DNA from: Malus domestica
Lineage: Eukaryota; Streptophyta; Magnoliopsida; Rosales; Rosaceae
Direction: 5' to 3'
DNA length: 64,000 bases
NCBI RefSeq assembly: GCF_042453785.1
Contig: NC_091667.1
Coordinates: 36,634,001 to 36,698,000 of the forward strand
The notes under the pieces were generated by a model. That model did no database searches. It saw nothing but the letters and a program-made list of their open reading frames with translations, and was not told the origin of the DNA. Of this stretch, positions 11,071 through 22,279 are shown piece by piece; the first letter of the stretch is position 1, and each line of letters begins with the position of its first letter. Both the position numbers and the translations under genes were made by a program.

Positions 11071-14000
11071 ATGGCGTCCGATCCTGAGCAACACGCGCCC
11101 TCTTCTCTCGGAAAGGTTTCATTTTTCTACGCTCAATTTTTATTCTTTTGCACTTTCTCATTTCCTTTTTTCTTTGCGCTGATGGAACATACTACTGAAC
11201 GTTCAATCTATGGAGCGCCGCGCGTATGCCTTATCCGATGCAATACTTGTCGGATACTCCGGATAAAAGTTTTCGGCTTTTAAGATACCGTTACACTTTC
11301 AGGTGAAAAATTATGAGGAAAAAATTAAACGGAAACAAAGATTTAGTCGAAAGTTGATGAATACAAAGAGCTTGCCTCTAATTGAAACAAGGAATATAAC
11401 TTTGAATGAACTTGAATTTGGATGTCCTCATGTTAAAATGTTTTAAATTATATATTTTTATTGTCGTATCCATATCCTAGTTTGTTGTGACTACGAGACA
11501 GAGGGCCGAAGGGGTAAAGAAAGATTTAGGAGGACTTTTGAAAGAGACTCTAAGTCTAAGAAAAGACTTAAGTGTACTTGGGTTGGGTTTAACGGAAGAT
11601 ATGACCCAGATTCGAGTGCAAATTGCAATGGTGTTCTAGGACAACCCCACTTAGTGGGAAAAGGCTTTGTTGTTGTTGTTGTTGTATCCATATCCTAGTT
11701 TGTAGAGATTTTATGTATCGGCTGTCGTCACCGTATCCGTATCCATGTTTTAGAACTCTTCTCCGTTGGGAGTTGTTAATGCTTTGCCATTTTGCAGGTG
11801 GGGAAATCTTCAGGTGAAATTGGCGACGCACAGGAGCCACTTCTTGAGGGGGCTCAGAATTCAGAAAACTATTCTCTTATTGCCGCAATCCTACCGTGAG
11901 TATTCCTTTTTCAGTTTTATCTGTTTTAATCTTCTGTTTAGACTGAAATTTTTACAGATAATCACATTATTCAGGCTTTACACTGCTCCTTAATGATTTC
12001 AGATTTCTATTCCCAGCTTTTGGAGGACTACTATATGGCTATGACATTGGCGCAACATCATGCGCTACAATTTCCATAGAGGTATACATGAGCTATTACT
12101 CATATAGCGCGTTCTTCATTTTTATTTGTAACTGCTGATTCCCTTAGAACATACCCAATGCAGTCGGCCACATTAAGCGGAGTATCATGGTACAACTTGT
12201 CATCTGTGGAAATTGGTCTCATAGTAAGTTTACAACAAACTTCCTTGTTGTCACTGAAATCTCTACGAGTGTTTTTTCCTTTTAGTTCTCTTGTGCATCT
12301 TTCTTTGGCTTCAAAGCAGGTTAATCTATCTAATTGGTACCTGTTTCATTTGCAGACTAGTGGCTCATTATATGGGGCCTTGATTGGATCTTTGCTGGCC
12401 TTTAACATTGCTGACTTCTTAGGTGGGGTTTTCACTTTTTCTAATACATTCCGAGTTATACAAGTAAAACCGATGATGTCTTCCACTACTGATGAAGTTT
12501 GAATGGTTAATCTGTATAAAGGAAGAAGGAGGGAGTTGATTTTGGCTGCTTTATTGTATCTTCTCGGAGGCCTAGTAACAGCATTAGCACCCGACTTGCC
12601 TGTTATGGTGATTGGACGCCTCATATATGGTATAGGAATTGGACTGGTAATGAATAGAATGCTTTTTTTTTCAATGCAAAGCTATACTTAACTCCTTCTA
12701 TGAAACTTGAGATGTATAAATTTTCAATTTGTTCTCTTTAGGCAATGCATGCTGCTCCGATGTATATTGCCGAGACAGCTCCAAGTGCGATACGAGGTCG
12801 CCTAATATCGCTCAAAGAGTTCTTCATAGTGCTTGGGATGGTTGTAAGTTCTTCTACATTCCATCTGAGAGTATGATTATTTTATTTTTATTTCGTGACA
12901 TGCACTGAAGCCAACTTACTAGTTTTTTGTATATATCTTACCTACACGAAGGCCAGAAAATCATAAGCACCTTGAATTTTGTGCAGGCGGGTTATGGAAT
13001 TGGTAGCCTTTTAGTTGACACAGTAGCTGGTTGGCGCTATATGTATGGAATTAGTGCCCCTTTAGCAATAATTATGGGTATTGGAATGTGGTGGCTACCC
13101 GCATCACCTAGATGGATCCTTCTGCGTGCCATACAGGGAAAAGGAAGTATGGATGAGTTAAAAGTGACTGCAATCAGTTGCTTGTGTCGGCTTAGGGGTA
13201 GTGCTATTGGTGATTCAGCTCCTGCACAAGTAGATGAGATACTGGCTGAGCTTGCTTATGTTGGTGAAGAGAAAGAAGCCACATTAGGGGAGATGTTCCA
13301 TGGAAAATGCTTGAAAGCCCTTGTGATTGGTGTTGGATTAGTCTTGTTCCAACAGGTAGTTTCAAGGAATATGATATGCTGTAATCTGTTGAAATCTTGG
13401 CTTATACTAACATCGTCTATACTATGACAGATCACAGGGCAACCAAGTGTGCTGTACTATGCTGCATCGATTTTTCAGGTACCCTGCTTATTAAATCTAG
13501 GGTACTGATTGGACATTGATTGAAAAGATTATCGCTTCCAAGGGATTCGTAAGAAAATGTCTCTCATCATAACCCATATAATTTAATAGAGTGCAGGATT
13601 CTCTGAAGCATCTGATGCAACACGGGTATCAATTTTACTTGGTGTTTTCAAGGTATATTTCCAAATGATATGCCATGCTATTTATCCGGATGTAGTTTCC
13701 ATACTTTTCTGCTTATTTTCCCTGCTCAGAAGTGTGTCTGCATTCCTATTGAAGAAATTTACTCTCAAAAATGATATGTCTGAATTTATCTTTTCTTATT
13801 GTAGTTAATAATGACTGGAGCAGCTGTTCTTGTTGTTGATAGACTCGGGAGGAGACCTCTACTACTTGGAGGTGTTACGGGGATGGTAAGTCCTCGTTTG
13901 GGTTGATGCTTTCGTTTTTATTTGCTTTTCATATGAATTAAGACTTGAACCAACAGTCTTCAAACGTTGAGCACCATGAGGAATTTATGTACTTTATTCA

Positions 14001-14590
14001 CGTGACAGGTCATCTCATTATTCCTTTTGGGATCATATTACCTTTTCTTTGATGATGCACCAGTTGCAGCTGTAGTTGCACTGCTGTTGTATGTTGGATG
14101 TTATCAGGTAATCAGAAAGTTGTATACCGTGCTGAATTTTACGCCATTCTGTTCCTTTGAGATAGGTGAGTTGTTTAACCCATGGAAACTTCTTGTGCAG
14201 ATATCTTTCGGTCCCATTGGTTGGCTAATGATATCAGAAGTATTCCCCTTACGGCTAAGGGGGCGAGGACTCGGTATAGCAGTGCTTGTGAATTTTGCTG
14301 CAAATGCACTGGTGACATTTGCATTTTCTCCTCTGAAGGTGCTTAAGATTACCTGCCGTGTTAATTCTTTCGGGATTTTCTTAATTAAATTGTGTTTGGG
14401 AATGTTCGTTCATGTATCGTGAGTGAGATAATTATGAAAATTGGGTTGATTGAAACAGGCATTGCTGGGAGCTGGAATATTGTTTTATGCATTTGGAGTA
14501 ATAGCAGTGGCATCTCTGTTTTTCATTTTCTTCATCGTCCCAGAGACCAAGGGGCTTACCCTTGAGGAAATTGAGGCCAATTGCCTTTAG
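11071..14590 (+). CDS. VGT1: Vacuolar-type glucose/xylose proton antiporter, MFS sugar porter (VGT1-like)
   Basis: Twelve-helix major facilitator of the sugar porter family, closest in sequence memory to Arabidopsis VGT1 / 'D-xylose-proton symporter-like', which load sugars into the vacuole. Fourteen exons: 11071-11115, 11798-11895, 12003-12081, 12164-12223, 12356-12422, 12522-12646, 12742-12843, 12987-13355, 13431-13478, 13590-13652, 13805-13885, 14009-14107, 14201-14338, 14459-14590; product 501 residues. Family signatures are GRRRELILAALLYLLGG after helix 2, LPASPRWILL after helix 6, LVLFQQITGQPSVLYYAASI, GPIGWLMISEVFPLRLRGRG and the closing PETKGLTLEEIE. The N-terminus is short and polar, with no plastid transit peptide. 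Intron 1 carries a LINE tail. Vacuolar location is inferred from the closest relatives. Confidence 0.93.
11486..11683 (+). mobile_element. 5'-truncated RTE-type LINE tail in VGT1 intron 1
   Basis: The insert ends in ACCCCACTTAGTGGGAAAAG followed by GGCTTTG and (TTG)n, the characteristic 3' end of plant RTE-clade LINEs. Upstream, a reading frame resembles the end of their ORF (KDLGGLLKETL, then LTEDMTQIRVQIAM). A perfect 20-bp direct repeat, GTATCCATATCCTAGTTTGT, flanks it at 11466-11485 and 11684-11703, so both borders are exact. Only the last 200 bp of the element are present, as expected from abortive reverse transcription. The intact 20-bp duplication suggests a fairly recent insertion. 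Confidence 0.88.
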
Positions 14591-15300
14591 GCCATCTGGA
14601 CTTCTGGACTTCTGGTGGTGTTGCAACCAAACATTAGTCACAAGAGTTGTCGATCCAATTCTTCATGTATATTCAATATCATACTTCACCTAAATATGAC
14701 ATGTGGTATAATTATATACTTCACCTAAATATAGCATGTGGTATAAATATATATATTCTTGTATTTTATAATTTTTTGTAGTATAAGAATTGTCCTACCT
14801 CCTCTTTAAGAGCATCTCCATCAGTTGGTGGAAGGCAAGGGCAAAGGCAACAATGTTGCCCTCCATCTCATAAAATCCTCTCCATACGGTCCAATAAAGC
14901 AAGGATAAGTGGTAGGCCAACCATTGTGCGACCAAAAGCTTGTGCTTCTCAAGTCCAAAAGCTTGTGCCATATATGTATATTTTTTTTAAGAGATGGGCA
15001 GGTTCATATTTTTTTGTTTTTTAAGATAAAATTATTTGAAACTCTTTGAAGAAGTGTTGGATGTGGTGTTAAGAAATTATTGGGTGCCCAAAAAAATAAA
15101 GCAACGGAGTATGATTCTCTCTCCTTCTATTTTTCTCTTCTTTCCTCTCCTCCTTTCACACTTTTCGTTTTGTCTTTCTCTTGTTGTAAAAAATTAATAT
15201 AAGATATTGATGTAGTTTAATTGTAAGTGTTCAAATAGGAGGAGAGGAAATGATAGGGAAAAAAGAGATGAGAGATTCCAACAACCAATATTCCGAACTT
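14591..15300. other. Intergenic, no gene
   Basis: AT-rich sequence after the sugar transporter, including a near-repeat of ATAYTTCACCTAAATATRRCATGTGG at about 14678 and 14715. From about 14808 the text AGAGCATCTCCATCAG resembles the start of a common plant MITE, but no matching second end was found. The rest is uninformative. Confidence 0.45.
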
Positions 15301-15490
15301 GTGTGGGCCCTGGGGTCAGCCCGCAAAGTCTCTTTCTTCGTTTATTGTATTGGGCTGGGCTTACCGAGGAGACCCGATCCGTATTAGCCGTCGTAGTCGT
15401 AAAACAAGTCGAATGTGTTTTCCTTCAAGTTGAAGCAGTTGGCGGTGGCTAGGGTTTAGTGGCTGAAAGAGAGAAAGAGAGAAGAGAGAG
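15301..15490 (+). promoter_or_regulatory. Site II + telo-box promoter of small basic gene
   Basis: Three TGGGCY site II elements (15304-15309, 15351-15356, 15356-15361) and a telo-box TAGGGTTT (15450-15457) lie within 190 bp of the ATG at 15491. Site II elements bound by TCP factors, in combination with telo-boxes, are established features of plant ribosomal-protein and ribosome-biogenesis promoters. A GA-rich leader (15467-15490) follows. Confidence 0.7.
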
Positions 15491-16323
15491 ATGGCGAAGT
15501 TTAATGAGGTGCAGAAGAGGAAGAGAGCGCAGAATGCGGAGAAGAAGAGAGCGGTTCATGGCGACCCAACCACCGGGAAGCTCCACAACAAGCCTCAACC
15601 CCTCTCCATCTCCGGCAAGCGCAAGCGCAAGCTCTTGAAAAAATGGCGCCGAGTACGTTTTCCTCTCATTATTAACTATTAATTTGTATTCCTTGACCCG
15701 TAATTAATTACTCCATCAAAGATTCAAAATCAAATTTAATTACTGTTTATACGTGTTATTATAAATTATAATTTTGTTAATTTTTGTGTAGTTTAAAATT
15801 TTGATTTCAGGACCAGAACGAGGCTGTGAAGAAGGGACTGATAACTATGCAAGATGTCGAAATGGCTGCTGCCGATGCTGATGGTAACTCCTCCTCTCAA
15901 TTTCACCGTTGAATTTTTAATCTTGGTCTTAATCTCCAATTAATCTTTAATCGTTGTACACCAAATTAAACAACGCATTGCTAGTTAACTTGTTTCTGTT
16001 AAATCTGACGGAGATTGCACCAAGAAGCTGACATAAGGTCTTTTGTTTGTAGAAGGGGAAGAATCTAAAGACACCAAGACAACTTCTTCAAAGTTTCCCA
16101 TGAGGAAGAAGAGTGTCAAGCTCAAACAACTACAACGCAAAGGTAAAAGTTACCATGATAATCTCGCGTCTCTTCCCTTCATACGTTCTTGAGTGCTCAA
16201 ATTTTCTTGTTTTCTCAATGAATTTTTTGTTTTTCTCAATGGACAGGTAAGAATAAAGGAAAATCTTCGAAGAAGGCGGCTGCTGCCACTGCCGAAGCTT
16301 CAGGGGATGCAATGCTAGAGTAG
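15491..16323 (+). CDS. Small Lys-rich conserved protein, probably nucleolar; function unknown
   Basis: Four exons (15491-15652, 15811-15883, 16053-16142, 16247-16323) give 133 residues. I do not recognise an established name. The N-terminus MAKFNEVQKRKRAQNAEKKR is highly basic, followed by GDPTTGKLHNKPQPLSISGK and KRKRKLLKKWRR, then an acidic middle (EEGEESKD) and a basic tail (MRKKSVKLKQLQRKGKNKGK) rich in Lys and Ala. There are no membrane segments or catalytic motifs. Multiple KR/KK clusters look like nuclear and nucleolar localisation signals. The site II/telo-box promoter supports a role in ribosome assembly; that is inference. It ends convergently with the SMG9-like gene 458 bp away. 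Confidence 0.8.
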
Positions 16324-16781
16324 ATTAGTTGTATCTAGCTTATGAGAGAAGTTGTCAACACTGTACTCAACCCCATCCGAGTGTAATGCTTTTCTCTAAT
16401 TGGAAATCGAATGCATTTAAAGACCGGAACTTGCCACCGTGGTGCACTATTCATTTCAATTGAAAAGTTATTGTTTACCAATTATATCAGGTCATTCGAT
16501 ACTCATATATTTCGATTTACTATTAAGTACGACAAAAAAGTACACAAACCACCAAGAAAACGAAAACAGGAGCACTAACTTATCATTGAATCTGTTAAAA
16601 AAAAACACATCAAGTTCTACTTTCAATCTCCTTCGCTAATCAAGTGCTAAACTAGACACTGAGTGTAAATGGAGATGTTAAAAATTAGGACATGCTAACC
16701 ACTAACTAAATAATTGACATCGAACAAACCACATTGTCACCTTGAGAGTTAAGAAAGGCGGGCATCAGCCATTGGAGCTGT
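16324..16781. other. Convergent 3' intergenic space
   Basis: 458 bp between two convergent stop codons; it should hold both 3' UTRs. AT-rich, with no recognisable repeat or RNA gene. Confidence 0.6.
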
Positions 16782-19156
16782 TTATCTCCTAAACATTCCA
16801 CAACTTTGAAGTGTTCTGCTGTATTCTGCAATGATCGGAGAGCTCTTCACCAGTTCCCATATCTTTGCAGAATTCTTCAACCAGTCACGTTCCGTCACAG
16901 TCCTCCCAAATGGAGGAGAATTCATTGATAAAACCTGAATAAAGATGAGAGGAAATATTGTTACAACACTCAGCATTGTGTTACAGAATGGATCCAATTT
17001 TACAGGGGCAGACAGAGAGAGGTAGACCTTATCCCGCAATTTCCATAGCATAGAGGTGTAACTTTCATACTGATCTCCTGGGGAGTCATCTTTATTCTTT
17101 GTTGGGATTACAAACAAACTTGGCATCAAAGAATCCAGATCATGACTCTGAGTACCAGGAGCCACAGAATCTGGATCACGACTTATGGACGTGTTTCCGT
17201 TTTCTGCCTTCATGAGAGAAGAGGTACTGAAATATTGTGCAAGTGCCTTCCTCAATCGCGCAATATTATGCGGACTAAGATCACGATCGAGCAGTCTAAT
17301 TAACAGTAAGAACACAATCTTTTATCATTACTTTGCCAATCTAATTGAAGAGGAACAGCATTTAAAGCTTACTCACTTTGTGTGCACAAAGACTGGCGTA
17401 GCCATATATTCTCCGCCTTCATGAACTTTCTCTCTATCCTTTTCAGGCCCTGTATTAGAGCTTTGGGAAGGGGCAAGGGTCAGTGAAGATGGATCAGGAA
17501 TGCTATGTTTCAAGAGGTCGACCTACAGTCAGAAGACATAATGTTTAAAATTATTAAAAGACCTTTGTAAGCTGTTTCCAGAAGCAAAACCAAGATGGCT
17601 CGAAGCCTGGCCTCCTTTTGCACTCAAAACATATATTTTACGCTCTCGAAGTTTGCATAAATGCACAATGGAAGGAATTTATGAAATTCCTGATCATTTA
17701 AAGCAAGTAAGAAAAACAAAATAATGCATAGCTTTGGGGGAACATATATCCACTATCAAATCAAGAACAATATCATATTAGGTTCATCACGCAGACTACA
17801 CTCGAGCAATACAAAACGGAGGATCTGAAAAATCAACCTAAACAAGTGCCTGATTAAAATGAAATGATATTTGGAGTATCAGAATGTTTGGTTTGAAAAC
17901 TATGCATCGAGTGTAGAAACTAAAAAGATGGATCTAACAGAAACAACTTGCATGCAAATGAAGTTATTCAAAGACAGATTTGAAATATGACAATACCTAA
18001 TGGAGATGAGAGAAATACCGTGGACATGAGGCGCCACATTTTATGATCATGAACTCCGTCTGATATAACCAGCAAAAAGTGACAGATGGAGGTCAGAAGA
18101 ACACCAAGCTGCAAAGCACCCAGAAAAGAAAAAGATCAATTGATTAAACACTGCATACAGGTAACAAATGCAGTAAACATCTATCATTTGGTCTTTGTAG
18201 TTTACCTGAATACCTATAAGCTCATGAGCTAACTCAGCAGATAAAGACTCAGCTGAAGGTAGAACAGGAATGGTTGATGAGCCGTCGGGTCTCATCATCT
18301 CAGCTAAAACAGAAGGACTAAAAACAGGCTGCCAGTGAAAACAAGGAGACTTGATCATCCACCTCAGTAAGTCATTTGTTACACAAATATGATATACTAA
18401 CATTACGAATCAAGATTGAATATCGATAATCAGATTAGAACAAGGTTAGGACGCGGAAGTAGCAGACCTGAGTATCGAGAAGGATAATGCGTTCAGCAGA
18501 AACCCGGGGTTCAATACCCATGCTGCAATGCCTTGCCATTGCTTTACCCTCTTCCGTCTCTATAGCAAATGGGGGTAACATTCCTGCAATTTCTCCAATT
18601 TACTTCATTTATCAAATTCAAATAGTTACAGTTTCACTTTCACACAAGAACATCCAAAAACGAAGGCAAATAAATCCCATAGAAAATACACGCAAGGAGA
18701 GTGAGGAGTGACAACTGACCAGGTGAGGTGGCATCGAAGCCGTAAAGCTCGTTCATAATCGTGGACTTGCCGACCCCCGTTGGACCGATCACCCCCACCA
18801 CCGTAAACTCAGTGTTCTCAGTCAAAAACTGCACCAATTTTCCGTCGGAGATTCAACCATTCAAGGAATACCAATAACAAAAATAACGAACAAAAGATTA
18901 AAGAGTGTTTGTGAAATTGGTTGGTTACCGGAAGGAAGCGGTCGATGTGGAAATCCCAGGAATCAGAGAGGAGGTTGAGGGATCCGATAGACGAAGGGAG
19001 ACGGGACCGAAGCGACGTCGTGTACTCGTCACCAGTGCCGCCACGCCCGAATTTACCCGCCACCGGAGTCCCCGGCACGAGTCCCGGCTTTGCTAGTAGG
19101 ATTTTCGGAGGATTCGACGGACCGCTCCCGCCGGTCGAGGTGGCAGACCCAGCCAT
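16782..19156 (-). CDS. SMG9: SMG9-like nonsense-mediated mRNA decay factor
   Basis: SMG9 pairs with SMG8 to regulate the SMG1 kinase that phosphorylates UPF1 in NMD. Eight exons: 19156-18929, 18828-18720, 18583-18468, 18328-18206, 18108-18019, 17522-17377, 17295-17028, 16934-16782; 410 residues. The N-terminal 75 residues are Gly/Ser/Pro-rich. The G-domain has a P-loop at residues 91-99 (GPTGVGKST) following FTVVGVI, then RHCSMGIEP, ERIILLDTQPVFSPSVLAEM and a C-terminal block ending EYSRTLQSCGMFRR. ILLDTQP is the Walker B/switch-like strand. An in-frame extension upstream exists, but the MAGSAT start is the first clear ATG of the conserved part. SMG1 is reported lost in Arabidopsis thaliana but kept in most plants, so finding SMG9 here is expected. 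Identification is from sequence memory. Confidence 0.88.
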
Positions 19157-19568
19157 CGATATGACAAAGGAGTTCACACCGTCGTTTGGGTTGCCGGGGC
19201 TCAAATAAGCTCCCCTTCTTTTGTACGGAAATGAAATTTTAAAGGAAATTTGCAAATCAAATTATATTTCATTAATACGAAATAAACATTTTAATTGACA
19301 CTTTATTGATAATTGAATTATTAAGAACTAGATTTTAATTTACATTATTTAATTTAAAATTTTGATCTCTCTATAATTATCCTTTTATATATCTCAAAAA
19401 AGAAAATGTAACTTTTGTTTACAGTAGTGTTATTGTTAGTTGGCAGGATGGAGTAAAACCGGTGAGGATTCGCACCAAAACGTGCATATATAATTATTTT
19501 TCAAGTTAACTGAAAAAATATAATATAAATTAAATTTGGGGTAGTTCTTTTCACTTCTTATTATGTGA

Positions 19569-19900
19569 GAGAGCAAATTGTAGTAATAATTCATCAATAT
19601 TAACCCAATTTAAGTAATGGTTTTTCAACTAAAAATCTGTGACCATTGGTCCCTTAACTAATCAAAACGTGCAACTATGATCTTTTTTGTTAACTTCGTG
19701 AGAACTTTCACTAGAATAAGTCACGTGCCACACAATTGTAGCAATAGTCATTCCAACATGACTCATTTTGATGGAGTAGATGAAAATAGCAATCTTTGTA
19801 CGTTTTGATGAATTAAGAGACCAATGGTCATGATTTTTTAGTTGAGGGACCATTGCTCCAATTAGGTAAAGTTGAGGGATTATTGCTACAATTTTTTCTC
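19569..19900. mobile_element. Long-TIR MITE family 3, complete copy
   Basis: 332 bp whose two arms pair over roughly 115 bases. The left arm reads CAAATTGTAGTAATAATTC and GTGACCATTGGTCCCTTAAC; the right arm holds the complements GATTATTGCTACAATTT and AGAGACCAATGGTCATG. A 7-bp direct repeat TATGTGA flanks it (19562-19568 and 19901-19907). It has no coding capacity. A remnant of the same family is split by another MITE at 9848-10105. Confidence 0.8.
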
Positions 19901-19914
19901 TATGTGATAGGTGA

Positions 19915-20260
19915 GATGATTTAGTTCTTGTTGTATCATGTATTGAGTCTCGTTCCTTAGCCCATGATTTATATAAGAGGGAAGGAAACCATTGGGATCC
20001 TTCACCCTCACTTTGAAACGATGATAAACCTTAGCCTCCCTAGAAACAAGCCTCCATATACAATGTAACTCTTATTTTACACGGTGAAAACGGATCTATA
20101 CCAGTGTGGACGTAGCCACAACTTGAGGCGAACCATGATATATCTCTGTGTTCTTGTGCGTATGTGTGATTTACGGTCGAATTTAGTTGGTCCAAGATCG
20201 ACCCGATTTTATGTATCAACATTTGGTGTCATATGTGGGAATCGAACCCCCGACCACGTG
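19915..20260 (+). mobile_element. LTR retrotransposon fragment (LTR 3' part and leader)
   Basis: The stretch with TTTATATAAGAGGGAAGG (promoter-like), then GGACGTAGCCACAACTTG, then CTCTGTGTTCTTGTGCG reads like the R-U5 part of a Gypsy-type LTR, and ATTTGGTGTCATATGTGGG near 20220 is placed like its primer-binding leader. It is a fossil; no internal coding part is seen. The family assignment is by appearance only. Confidence 0.45.
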
Positions 20261-20483
20261 GTTAAAAGTTTGGACTTCAAACAAAAGACATGGATCAATT
20301 TTCTGTTTGAATTCATAAATATGAAAATCTAGAATTTCTGCACGGAAAAATATATTAGAATTTGAAACTTCTAATTTCTAAGTTTAAATTTCATTTAAAT
20401 ATTGTCATTCCAAATTTATATGAGCGAGAGTTTGAAAATAAAAAATACAATAAAGTTCAACCATTAGTTGCAACCACTATCAC

Positions 20484-20655
20484 ATGTCACCACCATTACC
20501 ATTACCACCACCTGCCATCATAATCACCATTACCACCAACCACCGCCATAATCACCATTACCACCCACTGCCGCTGCCACATATCATTGTGGCGAGCACT
20601 GCTGCCGCCACCACCCTCCTCCATCACCACCACCCATCGCCGGCATCACCACCAC
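20484..20655. repeat. CACCAT / CCACCATTACCA low-complexity tract
   Basis: A run dominated by CACCAT, ATTACCACC and CCGCCACC units over about 170 bp. It gives open frames rich in His, Thr and Pro on the plus strand that have no conserved features. Confidence 0.75.
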
Positions 20656-21194
20656 TTTCTAATTACTTTCTCTCTCTTTCATTTTATTTTATTAATGACT
20701 ATAGTCATATTAAGTTCTGTATTCAAATTCCATTGTTCTTTTAGGTTAACCAAACAAAAAAATTCCCAAATTTTAGATTTCCTTAATAATCTTAAATTTT
20801 CTCATCTAACACAATAAATGATGAAGCCAATATAATGTTTTTTTTTTACCTAAACACAACAAATTTTAGAAATAAAATTTCCGCAATTCGAATTTTATTC
20901 CCATATTACGAAGATAATATAATGTTTTTTTACCTAAGAGTTCACACAAAAGATGCAGTTCTTCATCCTAACATTTATGAATTAGATATTTAATTTCTTG
21001 CCGAAATTTACTGATTTTCCCAACAAAATCAAAACATCAAAATCCAATACTTTGGGAAAAAAATGAAATATCAAACTAAGTGATCTTAATAATCAAAGTA
21101 TCACTTACCCAATATTTCTCGAAACTACTCATGCCAAGTGAGAGAATGAGGACCTGTTTAGGTTTTCATGGAATATGACTTTGTATTTTGACAT

Positions 21195-21315
21195 TGTGGT
21201 ACGACCGTACGAGTGAATGAGAATTGGTCAAAATTCGATTTTGGCGATAATCGAATTTAAGACCTCTTACTTATAAGCGAAAAACAATACTACTAAATCG
21301 TAATACTAAATTTTT
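21195..21315 (-). mobile_element. SINE-like copy 3 (divergent)
   Basis: On the minus strand, TTTAGTAGTATTG (box A-like) is followed by CTTATAAGTAAGAGGTC and TTAAATTCGATTATCGCC (box B-like). The order is the same as in the two better copies at 21576-21756 and 44825-45014. The body differs after the box B region, so it may be a subfamily. No target-site duplication was identified. Confidence 0.45.
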
Positions 21316-21575
21316 TTGAGTTTATTTGCTTGTAAGAAATTAAAATCTATCAAATTTTGCATACCATCTAATATCTTAATGAATAATATGTGCATCCTGA
21401 TTTTAAAACTCCGTCCAACCCTACTCTCCCCTTCATAATAATAAAAAAAAAAGTCCTTTAAAACAAGAAATTAAAATCTGTAATTAGAGCAACTAGAATC
21501 AGTAATGGAATTACCCAATTTTTAGAATTGGATTAACTAGTGGATAGTAGATCCAATGATCATTCTTTTCTCACA

Positions 21576-21756
21576 TGGCTTTTTTTTATTCTTTTAGAAA
21601 AAATGATATTATCTATACTAATAAAGAATGGTGAGCTTAGTCTCACAATAAGCTAGCAATAATGTGGTTTAAATTCACTTTTGTCAAGAATTGAACCTCA
21701 GACCTCTTACTTATAAGTATGAAAAAAGAATACCACTAAACCGCGGTAATTGTGAT
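21576..21756 (-). mobile_element. tRNA-related SINE, copy 2
   Basis: Minus-strand element with a tRNA-like head (TTTAGTGGTATTC, then TAAGTAAGAGGTCTGAGG and TTCAATTC) and a body AACCACATTATTGC...CTTATTGTGAGACTAAGC shared with the copy at 44825-45014. The identical 13-mer TTCTTTTCTCACA lies at 21563-21575 and 21757-21769 and is read as the target-site duplication, fixing a 181-bp insert. Transcription would be by RNA polymerase III from the internal boxes when intact. Confidence 0.8.
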
Positions 21757-21932
21757 TTCTTTTCTCACAGGTTGACTTCGGAAAATACTCTCACGAGGTA
21801 AAAATCCTAAAATACCCTAAGATAAAATGTAATGCTGTTAATATGATTTCTTTCTTTCTTTTCTTAAAGCAGGGAATAAATAATTAAGACAAAAAAAAAA
21901 AGGAAAAAGAGCAAGACTTTAGTTTGGGCATG

Positions 21933-22091
21933 TGGTTTGGCGAGCTTTAGGGGTCTCTCTAGGACTGCTCGCGACTGGTTGATTTCACTTTCTTCTTCTT
22001 CCTCCTCTTCTTGGTTTGGCGAGCTTTAGGGGTCTCTCTAGGACTGCTCGCGACTGGTTGATTTCACTTTCTTCTTCTTCCTCCTCTTCTT
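21933..22091. repeat. Perfect 79-bp tandem duplication upstream of DP
   Basis: Two adjacent identical copies (21933-22011, 22012-22090) beginning TGGTTTGGCGAGCTTTAGGG and ending in a CTTCTTCTTCCTCCTCTTC pyrimidine run. The position, 190-350 bp before the DP ATG, suggests they lie in its promoter or 5' UTR. No differences were seen, so the event is recent or is an assembly artefact. Confidence 0.9.
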
Positions 22092-22279
22092 TGTTTTTGT
22101 AATCTTGAAAGAGGTTTGAAGAATCAAGATTCAACAGACACCCCTAAACTGCAAAGATCAGCTTACCTTAATTGAATTGAATTGGTTTCGTCCCGTAATT
22201 ACAGAGTAATACTGATTATTAGTTAATTAATTCTCCGATTAATACCAGATTCCAGTGGTCTGCTGTGGTTGGAATTGGG

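Larger units (their letters stand above)
19157..22279. other. Divergent intergenic region with MITE, LTR scrap and SINEs
   Basis: The 3.1 kb between the start codons of SMG9 and DP holds a long-TIR MITE (19569-19900), an LTR fragment (about 19915-20260), a CACCAT/CCACCATTACCA low-complexity tract (20480-20655), two SINE copies (about 21195-21315 and 21576-21756), and a perfect 79-bp tandem duplication just upstream of DP. No gene is supported. Small open frames over the CACCAT tract are low-complexity artefacts. Confidence 0.65.

Noticed and set aside
18921-19208. Open frame antisense to SMG9 exon 1
   Set aside because: It mirrors the GC-rich coding exon on the other strand and has no conserved features; the minus-strand SMG9 reading explains the sequence.
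20484-20744. Possible His/Pro-rich small protein
   Set aside because: The frame is created by the CACCAT-type low-complexity tract and the downstream part has no protein character.
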